From NCBI GenBank assembly GCA_018065125.1, contig JAGHTY010000076.1, positions 1 to 46,417 on the forward strand: 46,417 bases of DNA, written 5' to 3'. The notes below the pieces were generated by a model. It ran no database searches. It saw only the letters and a program-made list of their open reading frames with translations, and was not told the origin of the DNA. Position 1 is the first letter of the stretch; each line of letters begins with the position of its first letter. Position numbers and translations under genes: made by a program. The DNA is from Candidatus Minthousia equi. GTDB lineage: Bacteria > Bacteroidota > Bacteroidia > Bacteroidales > Bacteroidaceae. This document shows positions 1-7,596 of the stretch, in pieces.

Positions 1-116
1 ATAAGATTTTAGGAATGAAATCCAAAATTATTATAAGATTTTGGGAATGAGGTCGGATTCTTGCTACCTCACTGGGAAAATCTTGCTACTACGCCAGGAA
101 ACAAGATTTTCCTAGT
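1..116. repeat. Short direct and inverted repeats at the window edge
   Basis: An 18-bp unit of the form ATAAGATTTTRGGAATGA occurs at 1-18 and again at 33-50 with one difference. The rest of the stretch carries AAAATCTTGCTAC and, inverted, CAAGATTTTCC near 78-112. I see no ORF here. It looks like intergenic repeat debris; the left part is cut by the window edge. Confidence 0.5.
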
Positions 117-160
117 ATGGCATTTTTTCATACGTGTGCTTGGATTGATACAATAAGGGG

Positions 161-198
161 CAAAAACAAATCAGGCAGCACCGTTAAGTGCTGCCTGA
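161..198 (-). terminator. Intrinsic terminator of the first LruC-like gene
   Basis: On the minus strand an 11-bp perfect stem (TCAGGCAGCAC with its complement at 188-198, loop of 6) is followed by a T-rich tract at 170-161. It lies about 20 nt past the stop codon of the lipoprotein gene that ends at 220. Confidence 0.8.
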
Positions 199-219
199 AA
201 ATATATAGAATGTTTCCGT

Positions 220-2415
220 TTATTGACAAGTTATTGTTATTGTTTTTGGAAGTCCTCCTGTATGGAATGAAATATAGGTATCTCCATCCTTTATGTTATC
301 TTTTAAGTTACCATTGTATGTGGTACTAATTGTACAGGTTACTTGCTTGTCCCCATTTTCAAGGGTAGTTGGATTATTCCCGAAACTTCCTCCGAATTGA
401 TTTCCTTGGACACCACCTCCAATTTGCTGAACTTCACTATCATAAACCAAAGTTATAACGACAGATGAAAAATCATTCATATTTTCAAAATAACTCTTGT
501 TAATCAACAAAGCCTTTCCTCCATTATAATTGGATAGCTGACAATTGCTAGCTTGAATGGTGATTGTATTCCCACTTACGCTAAAATATGCAGTGTTGTC
601 AATCTGTTGGTCTTCTTCAAATATTGCTTTATAGTTAACATTATTTTCTGGAGTAAATGAATAATTTGCATTTTCAGATACTGTGTTTTGCTCATTGTAG
701 GTTTCTACCCATTTTACGAATCGGAATCCATCATTTGGTATTGCTGTAATCGTAACGCTTGTGTTAGGTTCTATTTCTTTACTTTCTACAGATTCTCCAT
801 TTATTTTTACTGAGCCACCTTCGCTACATGAAACAGTTACAACCTTTTTGCTGTTTAGCAATGTGTTGTCTGCAACGTAATCATTTCTAGAAGGGCATTG
901 TCCCTCAAACTCAGATTGCTCTAAGGTGCCTTCAAGTTCACTCCAATTAACTTCATTTGCAACCAGTGTTTCCCAAGGGGTAAATCCAATGTTACCTTCA
1001 TGCTCGTCAGCATAAATACTTGGTTTATAAGGACGTGCTTCGTTTTGACCAACACCATTGTTTGGGAAAAGGTTAGAACCTTCTCTGCTATACCATTCTA
1101 TGCTTGGATTTGAAACATATTCCTTAAAATCAGGATAACCATCACTGATATGTTGCAATTCTTTCATCCATTTTGTGGTGGTAGGACAGCAAATTTTATC
1201 GGGTACGTTATTGCCACTATGGTCTCCTTTTTCCCTAAACTGGCATACTTCGTGTGCTTTACCATTGTTGTCTCCAACGAAAACCTTTATACCTTTGGCA
1301 TTTTTGAAGATTTGTCCATCGATATTATCGTTAAATGAAGAATCATAGTTGTTGTCGTTAAGTTCGATACTAAATTTTACTGCTGGTCTAATATCACCAT
1401 TAACAGATACATTCACTGGTGTGTCTGTTGGTACTCCAAACAATCTGTGAACTTCATAGGCATCGTTTACTTCTCCAATGTAAAGAGGAAGAGTTCCTCC
1501 TGCTGCTTGTAGTGTAATGTCAGCCTTATTGTTTATGAATGTTACATCGAAAACAACATCATTAAAGTCAAAATCAAATGAACCTCCAAGGTCTTCGCAC
1601 ATAACACGCTGAGTGTATTTATCGGCTTGGTGATATCCTCCCCACAATTTCAAGATCCAGTCATTGTAGTAATGGTCTGGCATTAAATGATCTGCTGGTT
1701 CAGCATCAAGCTTGTGGTGCTCATAGTCAAATGCAAGATAGTAATTACCGTTAATGTATTGAAGCGTGTAATTATTGCAAAAATGTGCATCGCCAGTTGA
1801 ATAACTAGAAATAAATCCAAAAGCATTTGTGGTGCTTTCCCACTGGTATTCTATTTGCTCTGTAGCATAGCCACCAGAATTGAAGTTACTTACATGCTGG
1901 TCATGTGTGCCATCTGCAAAAATTGGAGTACATTGGTCCATGCCATATTGACCTCGGTGTTCTGGCTGTCCCCATACATTTTGAATAAAGTAATCGCTCC
2001 AGTTAATATTTATAGGAGTTGGGCTTTTGTGGGTAGAGAACCACCAGTACACATATTCTCTTTCGGCATCAGTGACATCACCATAGGTCCAAGGATCACC
2101 GGTTTCTGAATGCTCTTGGTCTGTTTTTATACCTCCTGGGACGTCTAGATGATAAGTGCTAACCCACTGGTTCATTTCTGTATTTGTGGTTCGGGTCGCA
2201 GCATTGGTGTTTATAACAGGCTGTGGCTTAAATCCCCAATCGTGATTTGCAGCAGGTTCGCCAAATGTTTTTAAGAAAGCATCATTATAAGCAAGTTGTT
2301 TCTGGTCATGCTTGGTAACGATAGCAGGGTCGTATTCATCAGCACAACTCTGAAAAGAAAGAGTGGTTGAAGCGATTGCAAGTCCACTCAAAAAAATAGA
2401 AAACAGTTTCTTCAT
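220..2415 (-). CDS. LruC/DUF4842-like surface lipoprotein with InlB-type repeat (paralog 1)
   Basis: A 731-residue predicted lipoprotein. The N-terminus is a short basic and hydrophobic signal ending LSFQSC; the Cys is followed by ADE, like the acidic lipoprotein export signal of Bacteroidota, so surface exposure is inferred. Around residues 272-290 is CEDLGGSFDFDFNDVVFD, the LruC-type acidic signature, followed by QAAGGTLPLYIG and EVHRLFG, both shared with the two paralogs in this window. Residues about 519-600 look like a divergent InlB B-repeat (GGSVKINGE, then FRFVKW). The last 120 residues form a separate beta-rich tail absent from the paralogs. It has its own promoter and terminator. 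The molecular function of the family is unknown to me. The family call is firm at motif level; the role is not. Confidence 0.8.
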   Translation of the reverse strand: MKKLFSIFLSGLAIASTTLSFQSCADEYDPAIVTKHDQKQLAYNDAFLKTFGEPAANHDWGFKPQPVINTNAATRTTNTEMNQWVSTYHLDVPGGIKTDQEHSETGDPWTYGDVTDAEREYVYWWFSTHKSPTPININWSDYFIQNVWGQPEHRGQYGMDQCTPIFADGTHDQHVSNFNSGGYATEQIEYQWESTTNAFGFISSYSTGDAHFCNNYTLQYINGNYYLAFDYEHHKLDAEPADHLMPDHYYNDWILKLWGGYHQADKYTQRVMCEDLGGSFDFDFNDVVFDVTFINNKADITLQAAGGTLPLYIGEVNDAYEVHRLFGVPTDTPVNVSVNGDIRPAVKFSIELNDNNYDSSFNDNIDGQIFKNAKGIKVFVGDNNGKAHEVCQFREKGDHSGNNVPDKICCPTTTKWMKELQHISDGYPDFKEYVSNPSIEWYSREGSNLFPNNGVGQNEARPYKPSIYADEHEGNIGFTPWETLVANEVNWSELEGTLEQSEFEGQCPSRNDYVADNTLLNSKKVVTVSCSEGGSVKINGESVESKEIEPNTSVTITAIPNDGFRFVKWVETYNEQNTVSENANYSFTPENNVNYKAIFEEDQQIDNTAYFSVSGNTITIQASNCQLSNYNGGKALLINKSYFENMNDFSSVVITLVYDSEVQQIGGGVQGNQFGGSFGNNPTTLENGDKQVTCTISTTYNGNLKDNIKDGDTYISFHTGGLPKTITITCQ

Positions 2416-2495
2416 ATATTCCTTAATAGTATTGTTTACATAAATTGGTTTGTACTCTTCTCCAAAAATTACAAGAGTGAGTTAATTTCCATGTG

Positions 2496-2526
2496 CAAAA
2501 GTATATACTCCTTATTTATTAGCAAA
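2496..2526 (-). promoter_or_regulatory. Bacteroidota-type promoter for LruC-like paralog 1
   Basis: Read on the minus strand: TTTG at 2526-2523, 19-nt spacer, TACTTTTG at 2503-2496, matching TTTG-N19-21-TAnnTTTG. The predicted transcript start near 2488 gives a 5' UTR of roughly 75 nt. Confidence 0.7.
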
Positions 2527-2751
2527 AACCTGACGCATGTTTTTTGGGGGTGTGAAACATCTTATCCCTTAATTTGTAACACCACTGAAAATTGTTTCTT
2601 GTTAAAAGCACAAAATACCGCACTTATTGTGCATTCTTACACTAAGTGTTTAGCCTATGGTATTGAAATGTTGTGCCAAGGGGTGCCAAATGTTGCACGC
2701 ATAAGTGCAGAGTGCCTTAAATAGGGCGTTTAAAAGGATTGACCCTCTAAA

Positions 2752-2879
2752 TCCCCCTTAAAGGGGGACACAGGGGGGCTATTATCCTTCGTGCCTAACA
2801 TTTATTATCCTTAGGGGCAGTCATCTATTAAGCTTAAAGTTTTCCTTAAGGACGGAACACCTTTTCCGTCCTTAAGGAA
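2752..2879. repeat. Two intergenic palindromes
   Basis: TCCCCCTT-A-AAGGGGGA occupies 2752-2768. A perfect 14-bp inverted repeat with a 10-nt loop lies at 2842-2855 and 2866-2879 (TTCCTTAAGGACGG and its complement). Neither is followed by a convincing T-run. They sit in a 640-bp gap without a credible gene (2416-3055), which otherwise holds the promoter of the flanking lipoprotein gene and the 23-bp array. Confidence 0.6.
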
Positions 2880-2950
2880 TAGGTGAAGCATAAGTAATAA
2901 CCCAACCTTTCCGTTTAAGCGGAATACCTTACACTCTAAAGTTTAGTCCC

Positions 2951-3028
2951 GTTTGCACGTAAATGCCTTGCTCGTTTACATGTAAACGCATTAAGCGTTT
3001 GCACGCAAACAAGCACATCGTTTACATG
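2951..3028. repeat. 23-bp periodic array of GTTTRCAYG half-palindromes
   Basis: GTTTGCACG, GTTTACATG, GTTTGCACG and GTTTACATG begin at 2951, 2974, 2997 and 3020, exactly 23 bp apart, alternating G/C and A/T variants. Unit 2 is a perfect palindrome GTTTACATGTAAAC; unit 3 has 6-bp palindromic arms GTTTGC and GCAAAC; units 1 and 4 are imperfect on the right. Sequence between the cores is not conserved, so this is an array of binding-site-like palindromes rather than a simple tandem duplication. Function is unknown. Confidence 0.7.
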
Positions 3029-3055
3029 GGAATGTAACAATATTGATGAATGTCT

Positions 3056-3196
3056 TTAATGAATAAAAAACTTCACCCCCTTGGAAAGCGGTGTGCTAAC
3101 CAAGGGGTGGTATGTTATGAGAGAAAACAAAGTCTCTCGTGCTTTTTCAAACTCATGCTGTACCATAATGGCACGTTCTTCTTCGTTCAGACTCAT
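3056..3196 (-). pseudogene. Truncated HEPN-domain protein, partner of the MNT gene
   Basis: The start codon overlaps the MNT stop codon (ATGA), the usual layout of MNT-HEPN pairs. The 46-residue frame begins MSLNEEERAIMVQHEFEKAR, which resembles the N-terminal helix of HEPN proteins. After about residue 27 it runs into a duplicated terminator hairpin and continues with residues encoded by that repeat before stopping. A full HEPN partner is usually 110-140 residues and carries an Rx4-6H motif; none is present. I read it as a 3'-truncated, inactive toxin gene. The HEPN assignment rests on the N-terminal motif and the overlap only. Confidence 0.65.
3065..3109 (-). terminator. Terminator hairpin, copy 1 of a duplicated 54-bp element
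   Basis: On the minus strand, CACCCCTTGG pairs with CCAAGGGGGTG across a 15-nt loop and is followed by GAAGTTTTTTAT. The element at 3063-3116 matches 3573-3625 at all but two mismatches and one indel, loop included, so it is a sequence duplication and not convergence of terminators. It lies inside the broken HEPN frame. Confidence 0.75.
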
Positions 3197-3513
3197 GCAA
3201 TTAAAATTCCGTCTTGTTCTACATTTTTATAAAAAGGAGTAAACGATTGCTCTTCCCATTCTTTCTTGGTGTACATAATGGGGATGATCATTTCGCCCAA
3301 ATCCCAGCCAAGAACGGTAAAAGGGTAGGACACATTGTCGTAATCCGATTGCTCTATTCTGGCTTTATCCAATAATAGCAGAACATCCCAATCAGAGTCT
3401 TCGCGCGCATCACCACGGGCACGTGATCCATACAGGATAATGTGGCTTGATTCTGGTAGTGTGTTTTTTGCCACCCTGCGCAATTCGTTAATGACAGTAT
3501 TTGTGTCGCACAT
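3193..3513 (-). CDS. MNT-type nucleotidyltransferase domain protein
   Basis: A 106-residue protein of the minimal nucleotidyltransferase family. The nucleotide-binding GSRARGD begins at residue 29 and the catalytic-type pair D41-W-D43 lies in DSDWDVLL. In MNT-HEPN modules such proteins act as antitoxins, in studied cases by adenylylating the HEPN RNase; that role is inferred here. I chose the ATG at 3513 because an AAGAAGA-like site precedes it and the longer frame from 3552 adds an unlikely N-terminus. The downstream HEPN gene overlaps by four bases but is truncated, so this may be a relic or an orphan. It sits between two copies of a 54-bp terminator element. Confidence 0.75.
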   Translation of the reverse strand: MCDTNTVINELRRVAKNTLPESSHIILYGSRARGDAREDSDWDVLLLLDKARIEQSDYDNVSYPFTVLGWDLGEMIIPIMYTKKEWEEQSFTPFYKNVEQDGILIA

Positions 3514-3573
3514 ATTTATCTTCTTTGTTTTGCAAAGTAAATGATAAATCATAACATCTGCAAGTTTTTGCTA

Positions 3574-3618
3574 TAAAAAACTTCACCCCTTGGAAAGCGA
3601 TGTGCTAACCAAGGGGTG
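3574..3618 (-). terminator. Intrinsic terminator of LruC-like paralog 2 (copy 2 of the element)
   Basis: Minus-strand stem CACCCCTTGG with CCAAGGGGTG (10 bp, perfect) followed by a T-run at 3580-3575. It lies about 30 nt past the stop of the gene ending at 3649 and is probably the original location of the duplicated element. Confidence 0.8.
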
Positions 3619-3648
3619 ATATGTTTTTAGTTTATGCTATGGGCTGGA

Positions 3649-6000
3649 TTAATAATGTATGTGCCATTCTGCAGTAACAGCATCACTGGTGTTCTTCTTG
3701 ACGAACAAGTAAATGTCATCACAGTAGTCAGTGGTTTCAGTTCCTAGTTTATCAGTCATCAACTGTTCTTTGGTGAACGTAAACTTGCTGGTATAGGTGT
3801 AATAGGTGGTACCATTGTTTTCGTATTCACCTTCAGAACCAGTTTTCCAGTCTGTACTACTTTGTATTGAAGTACTGCTAAAGTAGTTACCCTTGTAATA
3901 CATGGTAGCGTCTGTATGACCTTCTGGTGCACTAGTAATATAATCGGCAGGAATTACTAAGGCCTGCAATTCATCTCCTGTAAATTTGTGGGTTGACTTT
4001 AATACAATAGTAAATGTTACTTGATGGTAATGCTGTACATCATTCAGTTTTTTCCAAATAGGGTCACCTTCTGTGTAGCCTTTTAATTGCAATGATGATA
4101 CAGCTCCAACTGCTGTAAGATTGCGGCCTGCAGGGGTTAACGCAACCCAGTTTGCAGGAAGAGACCCTTCTCCTGTAGGACTTCCGTCTTTCATGCTGTG
4201 CTCTGCATCTGCATAGAACAGTTTGTCGATATTCTTTATTTCTGCGTCATACCATTTTACCTTACTTGGAACTTCGGGATCGGGATTGTCAAATTCTGCA
4301 TCTTTGTCTGTTACCCAATCTTTGAAATGCATATATGTGTTGTCAATCCACTGCTCTTCCATCATCCATTTAACGTGGGTAGGTACGGCAAATGCACGAG
4401 GAGCAACAGTTCCTCTTTTATCTGTAGGGCTGCCGTAAGGGTTTGTTGCATCAGTGTCAGGATTCAAATTAACACGTTCATCAGGCCCGCCATTAATAGG
4501 GTAGTCTTTGTTGAGGCCAGTATTGTGAACAGTAACAGTAACTTCCGAAACTGTAGTTATAGAACCTTTTGGAACTCGGTAGATTGCTGGTGCATGTGTG
4601 TGAGAGTATTGCGCATTGATAGGTGTAGATACTTCTCCTTCCAGCAATTTGTGAACTTCGTAGTCTGGTTCATTCTTACCAATGTAGATAGGCATGGTAC
4701 CACCAGCAGCCTGAACGGCAACAATAACTTCATCTCCATCAAATGCTACGTCGAATACAGCATCGTTAAAGTCGAAGTCGTATGTACCACCAAGGTCTTC
4801 GCACATAACACGGCGTGCATTACCATCTGGGTTAAAGTGTCCTGGAGTAATCTTTACAATCCAGTTGCTGTAATAACCGTCTGGCTTAACTTCGATATTT
4901 GCTTTGTTGTAAGCTTGGAAATCAAAAGCTAAATAGTAACCTTCTCGGGCAATAGTTTTTCCGTAATATGGACTTGTGCGGTTCTGTACGGTTTCGTGCC
5001 AAGTTAATCGTACAAGTACGTAATTTCTTACCAGTTCGCTAGAGAATGAAGCTTGGCATTCAAAATCCTCAGTACCAGAAGATGTTACATATTTAATCTC
5101 TCGGTAATTGTTCTCGTTGCTTTCTTCAGGATTAAAGTTGGTATTCTGGCTATTAAAGTTATTAACGTGAGTCCAGTCACCTCCCATGGTTTTAAAACTA
5201 AGCTGTTCAAGTTTGTAGTTGATGGCCTCATGGTTGCCACCATCTCTGGTAACATTTCTCTTATCTTCAGGTATGCTCTGATCATCTTCCCAAGACGTAA
5301 TGTTCTTTCCGTTGTAACCAGTTTGAGGCCCTTTTGAATTATCTAAAGAACCATAGCTAATTTGGTCGTTATCTCCGCTCACATTCTGGATAAAGAAATC
5401 AGTAAGGTGAAGTTTTACTTCGTATTGTGCCATTTCTGCTTTAGTGTGAGTGCGGAAAAAGGCAGAAACGTACTGGATTTCGTACTCGGTAACATCACCA
5501 CATGGCTGTGCACCATTAGGTAAGGCACTGCCAGCTTGTAGGGCATCACCCTCTATTTCGTTAGTTTTATTCCAGGTTTTTGTTAAGGCGTTTTCTCCGT
5601 TGTTACCATAATACAAACCATTCAGGTGTGGCCATCCTGGAACCTGAATGTCGTGGGCTAAAGCGTCGTCTTTGTATTCTTTATCGGCAAAAATTGGACT
5701 TGTGTCCGCATCTTTGCGTTCTACCCATTGGTTACGATTTGTCCAAACTGTACCAGCGGTTCCTCCATCTCGAGTTTTAGCTTTAGCCAATGCACCAATA
5801 GGCTGCAGTACCTCGTCCATGCCCCATTTCTGGTTAGGGTCTGGCGTTCCAAAACGTGAAACAAAACTTTCGGTATAGTCAATACCAATCTGATCGAGTT
5901 TCGTTACCACCTGTGGGTCGAACTCATCGGCACAACTCTGCAATGATGCAGAGGTAATGATTGCTACTCCACTTAAAAGAGTAAATAGTTTCTTGTTCAT
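3649..6000 (-). CDS. LruC/DUF4842-like surface lipoprotein (paralog 2)
   Basis: Starting at the ATG at 6000, a 783-residue lipoprotein: signal MNKKLFTLLSGVAIITSA then LQSC followed by ADEFDP, an acidic export-type signal. The ATG at 6030 would add ten hydrophilic residues in front of the signal and is rejected. The LruC signature CEDLGGTYDFDFNDAVFD starts at residue 400, followed by QAAGGTMPIYIG and EVHKLLEGE. The core aligns with paralogs 1 and 3 up to the WYDAE region; beyond it lie about 170 extra residues not found in paralog 3 and unlike the tail of paralog 1. Separate promoter and terminator. Function is unknown; outer-membrane surface location is inferred. Confidence 0.8.
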   Translation of the reverse strand: MNKKLFTLLSGVAIITSASLQSCADEFDPQVVTKLDQIGIDYTESFVSRFGTPDPNQKWGMDEVLQPIGALAKAKTRDGGTAGTVWTNRNQWVERKDADTSPIFADKEYKDDALAHDIQVPGWPHLNGLYYGNNGENALTKTWNKTNEIEGDALQAGSALPNGAQPCGDVTEYEIQYVSAFFRTHTKAEMAQYEVKLHLTDFFIQNVSGDNDQISYGSLDNSKGPQTGYNGKNITSWEDDQSIPEDKRNVTRDGGNHEAINYKLEQLSFKTMGGDWTHVNNFNSQNTNFNPEESNENNYREIKYVTSSGTEDFECQASFSSELVRNYVLVRLTWHETVQNRTSPYYGKTIAREGYYLAFDFQAYNKANIEVKPDGYYSNWIVKITPGHFNPDGNARRVMCEDLGGTYDFDFNDAVFDVAFDGDEVIVAVQAAGGTMPIYIGKNEPDYEVHKLLEGEVSTPINAQYSHTHAPAIYRVPKGSITTVSEVTVTVHNTGLNKDYPINGGPDERVNLNPDTDATNPYGSPTDKRGTVAPRAFAVPTHVKWMMEEQWIDNTYMHFKDWVTDKDAEFDNPDPEVPSKVKWYDAEIKNIDKLFYADAEHSMKDGSPTGEGSLPANWVALTPAGRNLTAVGAVSSLQLKGYTEGDPIWKKLNDVQHYHQVTFTIVLKSTHKFTGDELQALVIPADYITSAPEGHTDATMYYKGNYFSSTSIQSSTDWKTGSEGEYENNGTTYYTYTSKFTFTKEQLMTDKLGTETTDYCDDIYLFVKKNTSDAVTAEWHIHY

Positions 6001-6094
6001 GTTTTTATGATTTTTTGTTATTTCATCCAATTCTTGCCCTTGCTCACTGATATAAGCTATAAGGGTTATAATTCTCTTTAAACTGATGTTTTGG

Positions 6095-6124
6095 CAAAGT
6101 TATACATTATATTATAACAACAAA
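6095..6124 (-). promoter_or_regulatory. Promoter for LruC-like paralog 2, in a 537-bp gene-poor gap
   Basis: Minus-strand TTTG at 6124-6121, 18-nt spacer, TAACTTTG at 6102-6095. The surrounding gap (6001-6537) otherwise holds only a weak hairpin at about 6194-6220 and the 32-bp tandem repeat. Confidence 0.65.
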
Positions 6125-6350
6125 GTGCAAAACGTAGAAAAATGATGAAATGAAACATTTAATGCACCATTTTTAACCTTTTGGTAACATTTGATACCCC
6201 AGAATGCTGTTGCTGGGTATAACTAAAGGTAAAACGTACAATATGAAATGCATTTTCTTTATATAATATGTTCGCGCGTGTATGAAATTCATCTGCTATC
6301 AGGAAATTCGTCGTGATAGTCTTTGAATGATGTTATGCTTTAACGCTTTT

Positions 6351-6437
6351 TACTTCGGATTTTCTTGAAAAATCGGGAGTGCTACTTCGGATTTTCTCGG
6401 AATATCGGGAGTACTACTTCGGATTTTCATGATTTTC
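6351..6437. repeat. 32-bp tandem repeat, about 2.7 copies
   Basis: Units start at 6351, 6383 and 6415, each with TACTTCGGATTTTC. The first two end in ATCGGGAGTRC and are 32 bp long; the third is cut short after 23 bp. Units 1 and 2 differ at a few positions. No ORF spans the array. Confidence 0.75.
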
Positions 6438-6537
6438 TACATGTAGAAATACGTTATATTTCCAGTATGGATACACGAAAAAACGTTTAAATCATTTGCT
6501 AAAACAAACCAGTAACCATTGGCTTTTGCCCATTTGG

Positions 6538-6696
6538 TTAGCTCTGCAATTTGGACTCCCTTGCAATACGTTGTTCCCGCAACCTCTTGAATTGCTCTAA
6601 GCACTCCTCTCGTGATATGGGATGCTTCCTCATAAATTCCTGGAAACGAATTTTCTTTTCCATTTCCTTCTTGTGGTATTCGTTCAATTCTGGCAT
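6538..6696 (-). CDS. Small charged helical protein, 52 residues, function unknown
   Basis: A 52-codon frame starting MPELNEYHKKEMEKKIRF and ending RIARESKLQS. It is rich in Lys, Glu and Arg with a heptad-like helical pattern (EECLEQFKRLREQR). It overlaps a longer 88-codon frame on the same strand (6437-6703) whose product has an unnatural composition, including a C-terminus of YFYM; I prefer the 52-residue frame. I do not recognise the family. A nucleic-acid-binding or antitoxin-like peptide is possible but unsupported. Confidence 0.5.
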   Translation of the reverse strand: MPELNEYHKKEMEKKIRFQEFMRKHPISREECLEQFKRLREQRIARESKLQS

Positions 6697-6836
6697 CTTT
6701 CATGTTTTTATCTTATCGGTGCGAAGATAGGGCTTTTTTTAAAATTTCGGGTATTTTTACTGAAAATTATGTATCTGCATTTGTATATACTTATATGTAT
6801 GCATTGTGATGTAAATTTGAAAAATAGGGAATTTGT

Positions 6837-6867
6837 TTTGCATGGATGAAATAAAAGCTTATTTTTG
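6837..6867 (+). promoter_or_regulatory. Promoter of the DUF6169 bicistron
   Basis: TTTG at 6837-6840, 19-nt spacer, TATTTTTG at 6860-6867. Transcription should start near 6874, about 15 nt before the first start codon, giving a very short leader. Confidence 0.7.
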
Positions 6868-6887
6868 CAGCAGAAAAAAGGATGAGT

Positions 6888-7043
6888 ATGGAGAATAAGG
6901 ATATTAAAAGAGAAAAAGCTATGAAACGATTTATGGCGTCGAAAGCTTTAAAAAAGAAACATGTAGAGCAAATGGTTCAATACATGAAAAAATCCTATGA
7001 GGAAAAAACAGGGCTTTCTGCTGATTATGTCTTTGTAATGTGA
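6888..7043 (+). CDS. 51-residue basic protein upstream of DUF6169
   Basis: Starts MENKDIKREKAMKRFMASKA and ends SADYVFVM. It is strongly basic and predicted helical. The ATG at 6888 is preceded by AAAAAGGA at 6875-6882, a better ribosome site than the ATG at 6882 has. Its stop codon overlaps the GTG start of the DUF6169 gene (ATGTGA), implying translational coupling. I recall similar short ORFs upstream of DUF6169 genes in other Bacteroidales but cannot verify this here. No function is known to me. Confidence 0.65.
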   Translation: MENKDIKREKAMKRFMASKALKKKHVEQMVQYMKKSYEEKTGLSADYVFVM

Positions 7044-7543
7044 AAGCTTTAGATTTACACATAATAAACAATTCTTCTCCTTATCATGTTTCTGAAATGG
7101 AGAAAGAAGGGTGCTTTGAATTCTATACAAAATATGGGGTTCATTATAGTATAGAGTTTTTACGTGATGATATTATGCTTAGCAATGAAGCATATCAACT
7201 GAGTATTATCAATGTTAATCACCAGTCTTCTCCCAAAGATGTTTCTGTGCGCGATACGATATTATCATTGATTAATGAATTCTTCAGGCAGAATATTACC
7301 ACTCTTCTATATATTTGCGAAACAGGAGATGGCAAACAGGCTATGAGAAACAGATTGTTCAATACATGGTTCTCAAGTGAAAGTCAGAAAGGAAATTATA
7401 TTTTTATGGCTGCAGAAATTGTAGATATGGAAGGTATAACTAATTATGCTGCCATTATTGTCCCTGTTATTCATCCTAATTTGCAAAGTATAATTGCAGA
7501 ATTTACAGAAACGGTACAATTACTTTCAGATAAGCCACAGTAA
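7040..7543 (+). CDS. DUF6169 family protein
   Basis: A 167-residue protein with the features I associate with DUF6169: SPYHVSEM near the start, FYTKYGVHYSIEF, a central LSLINEFFRQN helix, LLYICETGDGKQAMRNRLF and WFSSE, and C-terminal AAIIVPVIHPN. It starts with GTG, overlapping the stop of the 51-residue gene upstream; no ATG is near the expected N-terminus. Function is unknown; the two-gene arrangement and accessory location suggest a small mobile or defence-type module, which is inference. The nitroreductase remnant begins exactly at its 3' end. Confidence 0.75.
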   Translation: MKALDLHIINNSSPYHVSEMEKEGCFEFYTKYGVHYSIEFLRDDIMLSNEAYQLSIINVNHQSSPKDVSVRDTILSLINEFFRQNITTLLYICETGDGKQAMRNRLFNTWFSSESQKGNYIFMAAEIVDMEGITNYAAIIVPVIHPNLQSIIAEFTETVQLLSDKPQ

Positions 7544-7596
7544 TCTTCTTGGCAGCAGCAATGCTGGCTCGCAAAGAAAATAAATAGACAGTTATT

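Noticed and set aside
2491-2724. 77-residue plus-strand frame upstream of paralog 1
   Set aside because: Overlaps the promoter of the divergent gene, has no ribosome site or known motif, and the sequence looks unselected.
2951-3042. CRISPR array
   Set aside because: Conserved cores are only 9-14 bp with a 23-bp period, too short for repeat plus spacer, and no cas genes are present.
3056-3625. Insertion sequence bounded by the duplicated 54-bp elements
   Set aside because: No transposase, the elements are direct and function as terminators, and no target-site duplication is visible.
4198-4932. 244-residue plus-strand frame inside LruC-like paralog 2
   Set aside because: Antisense shadow of a well-supported gene; Cys/Phe/Val-rich composition and no recognisable motif.
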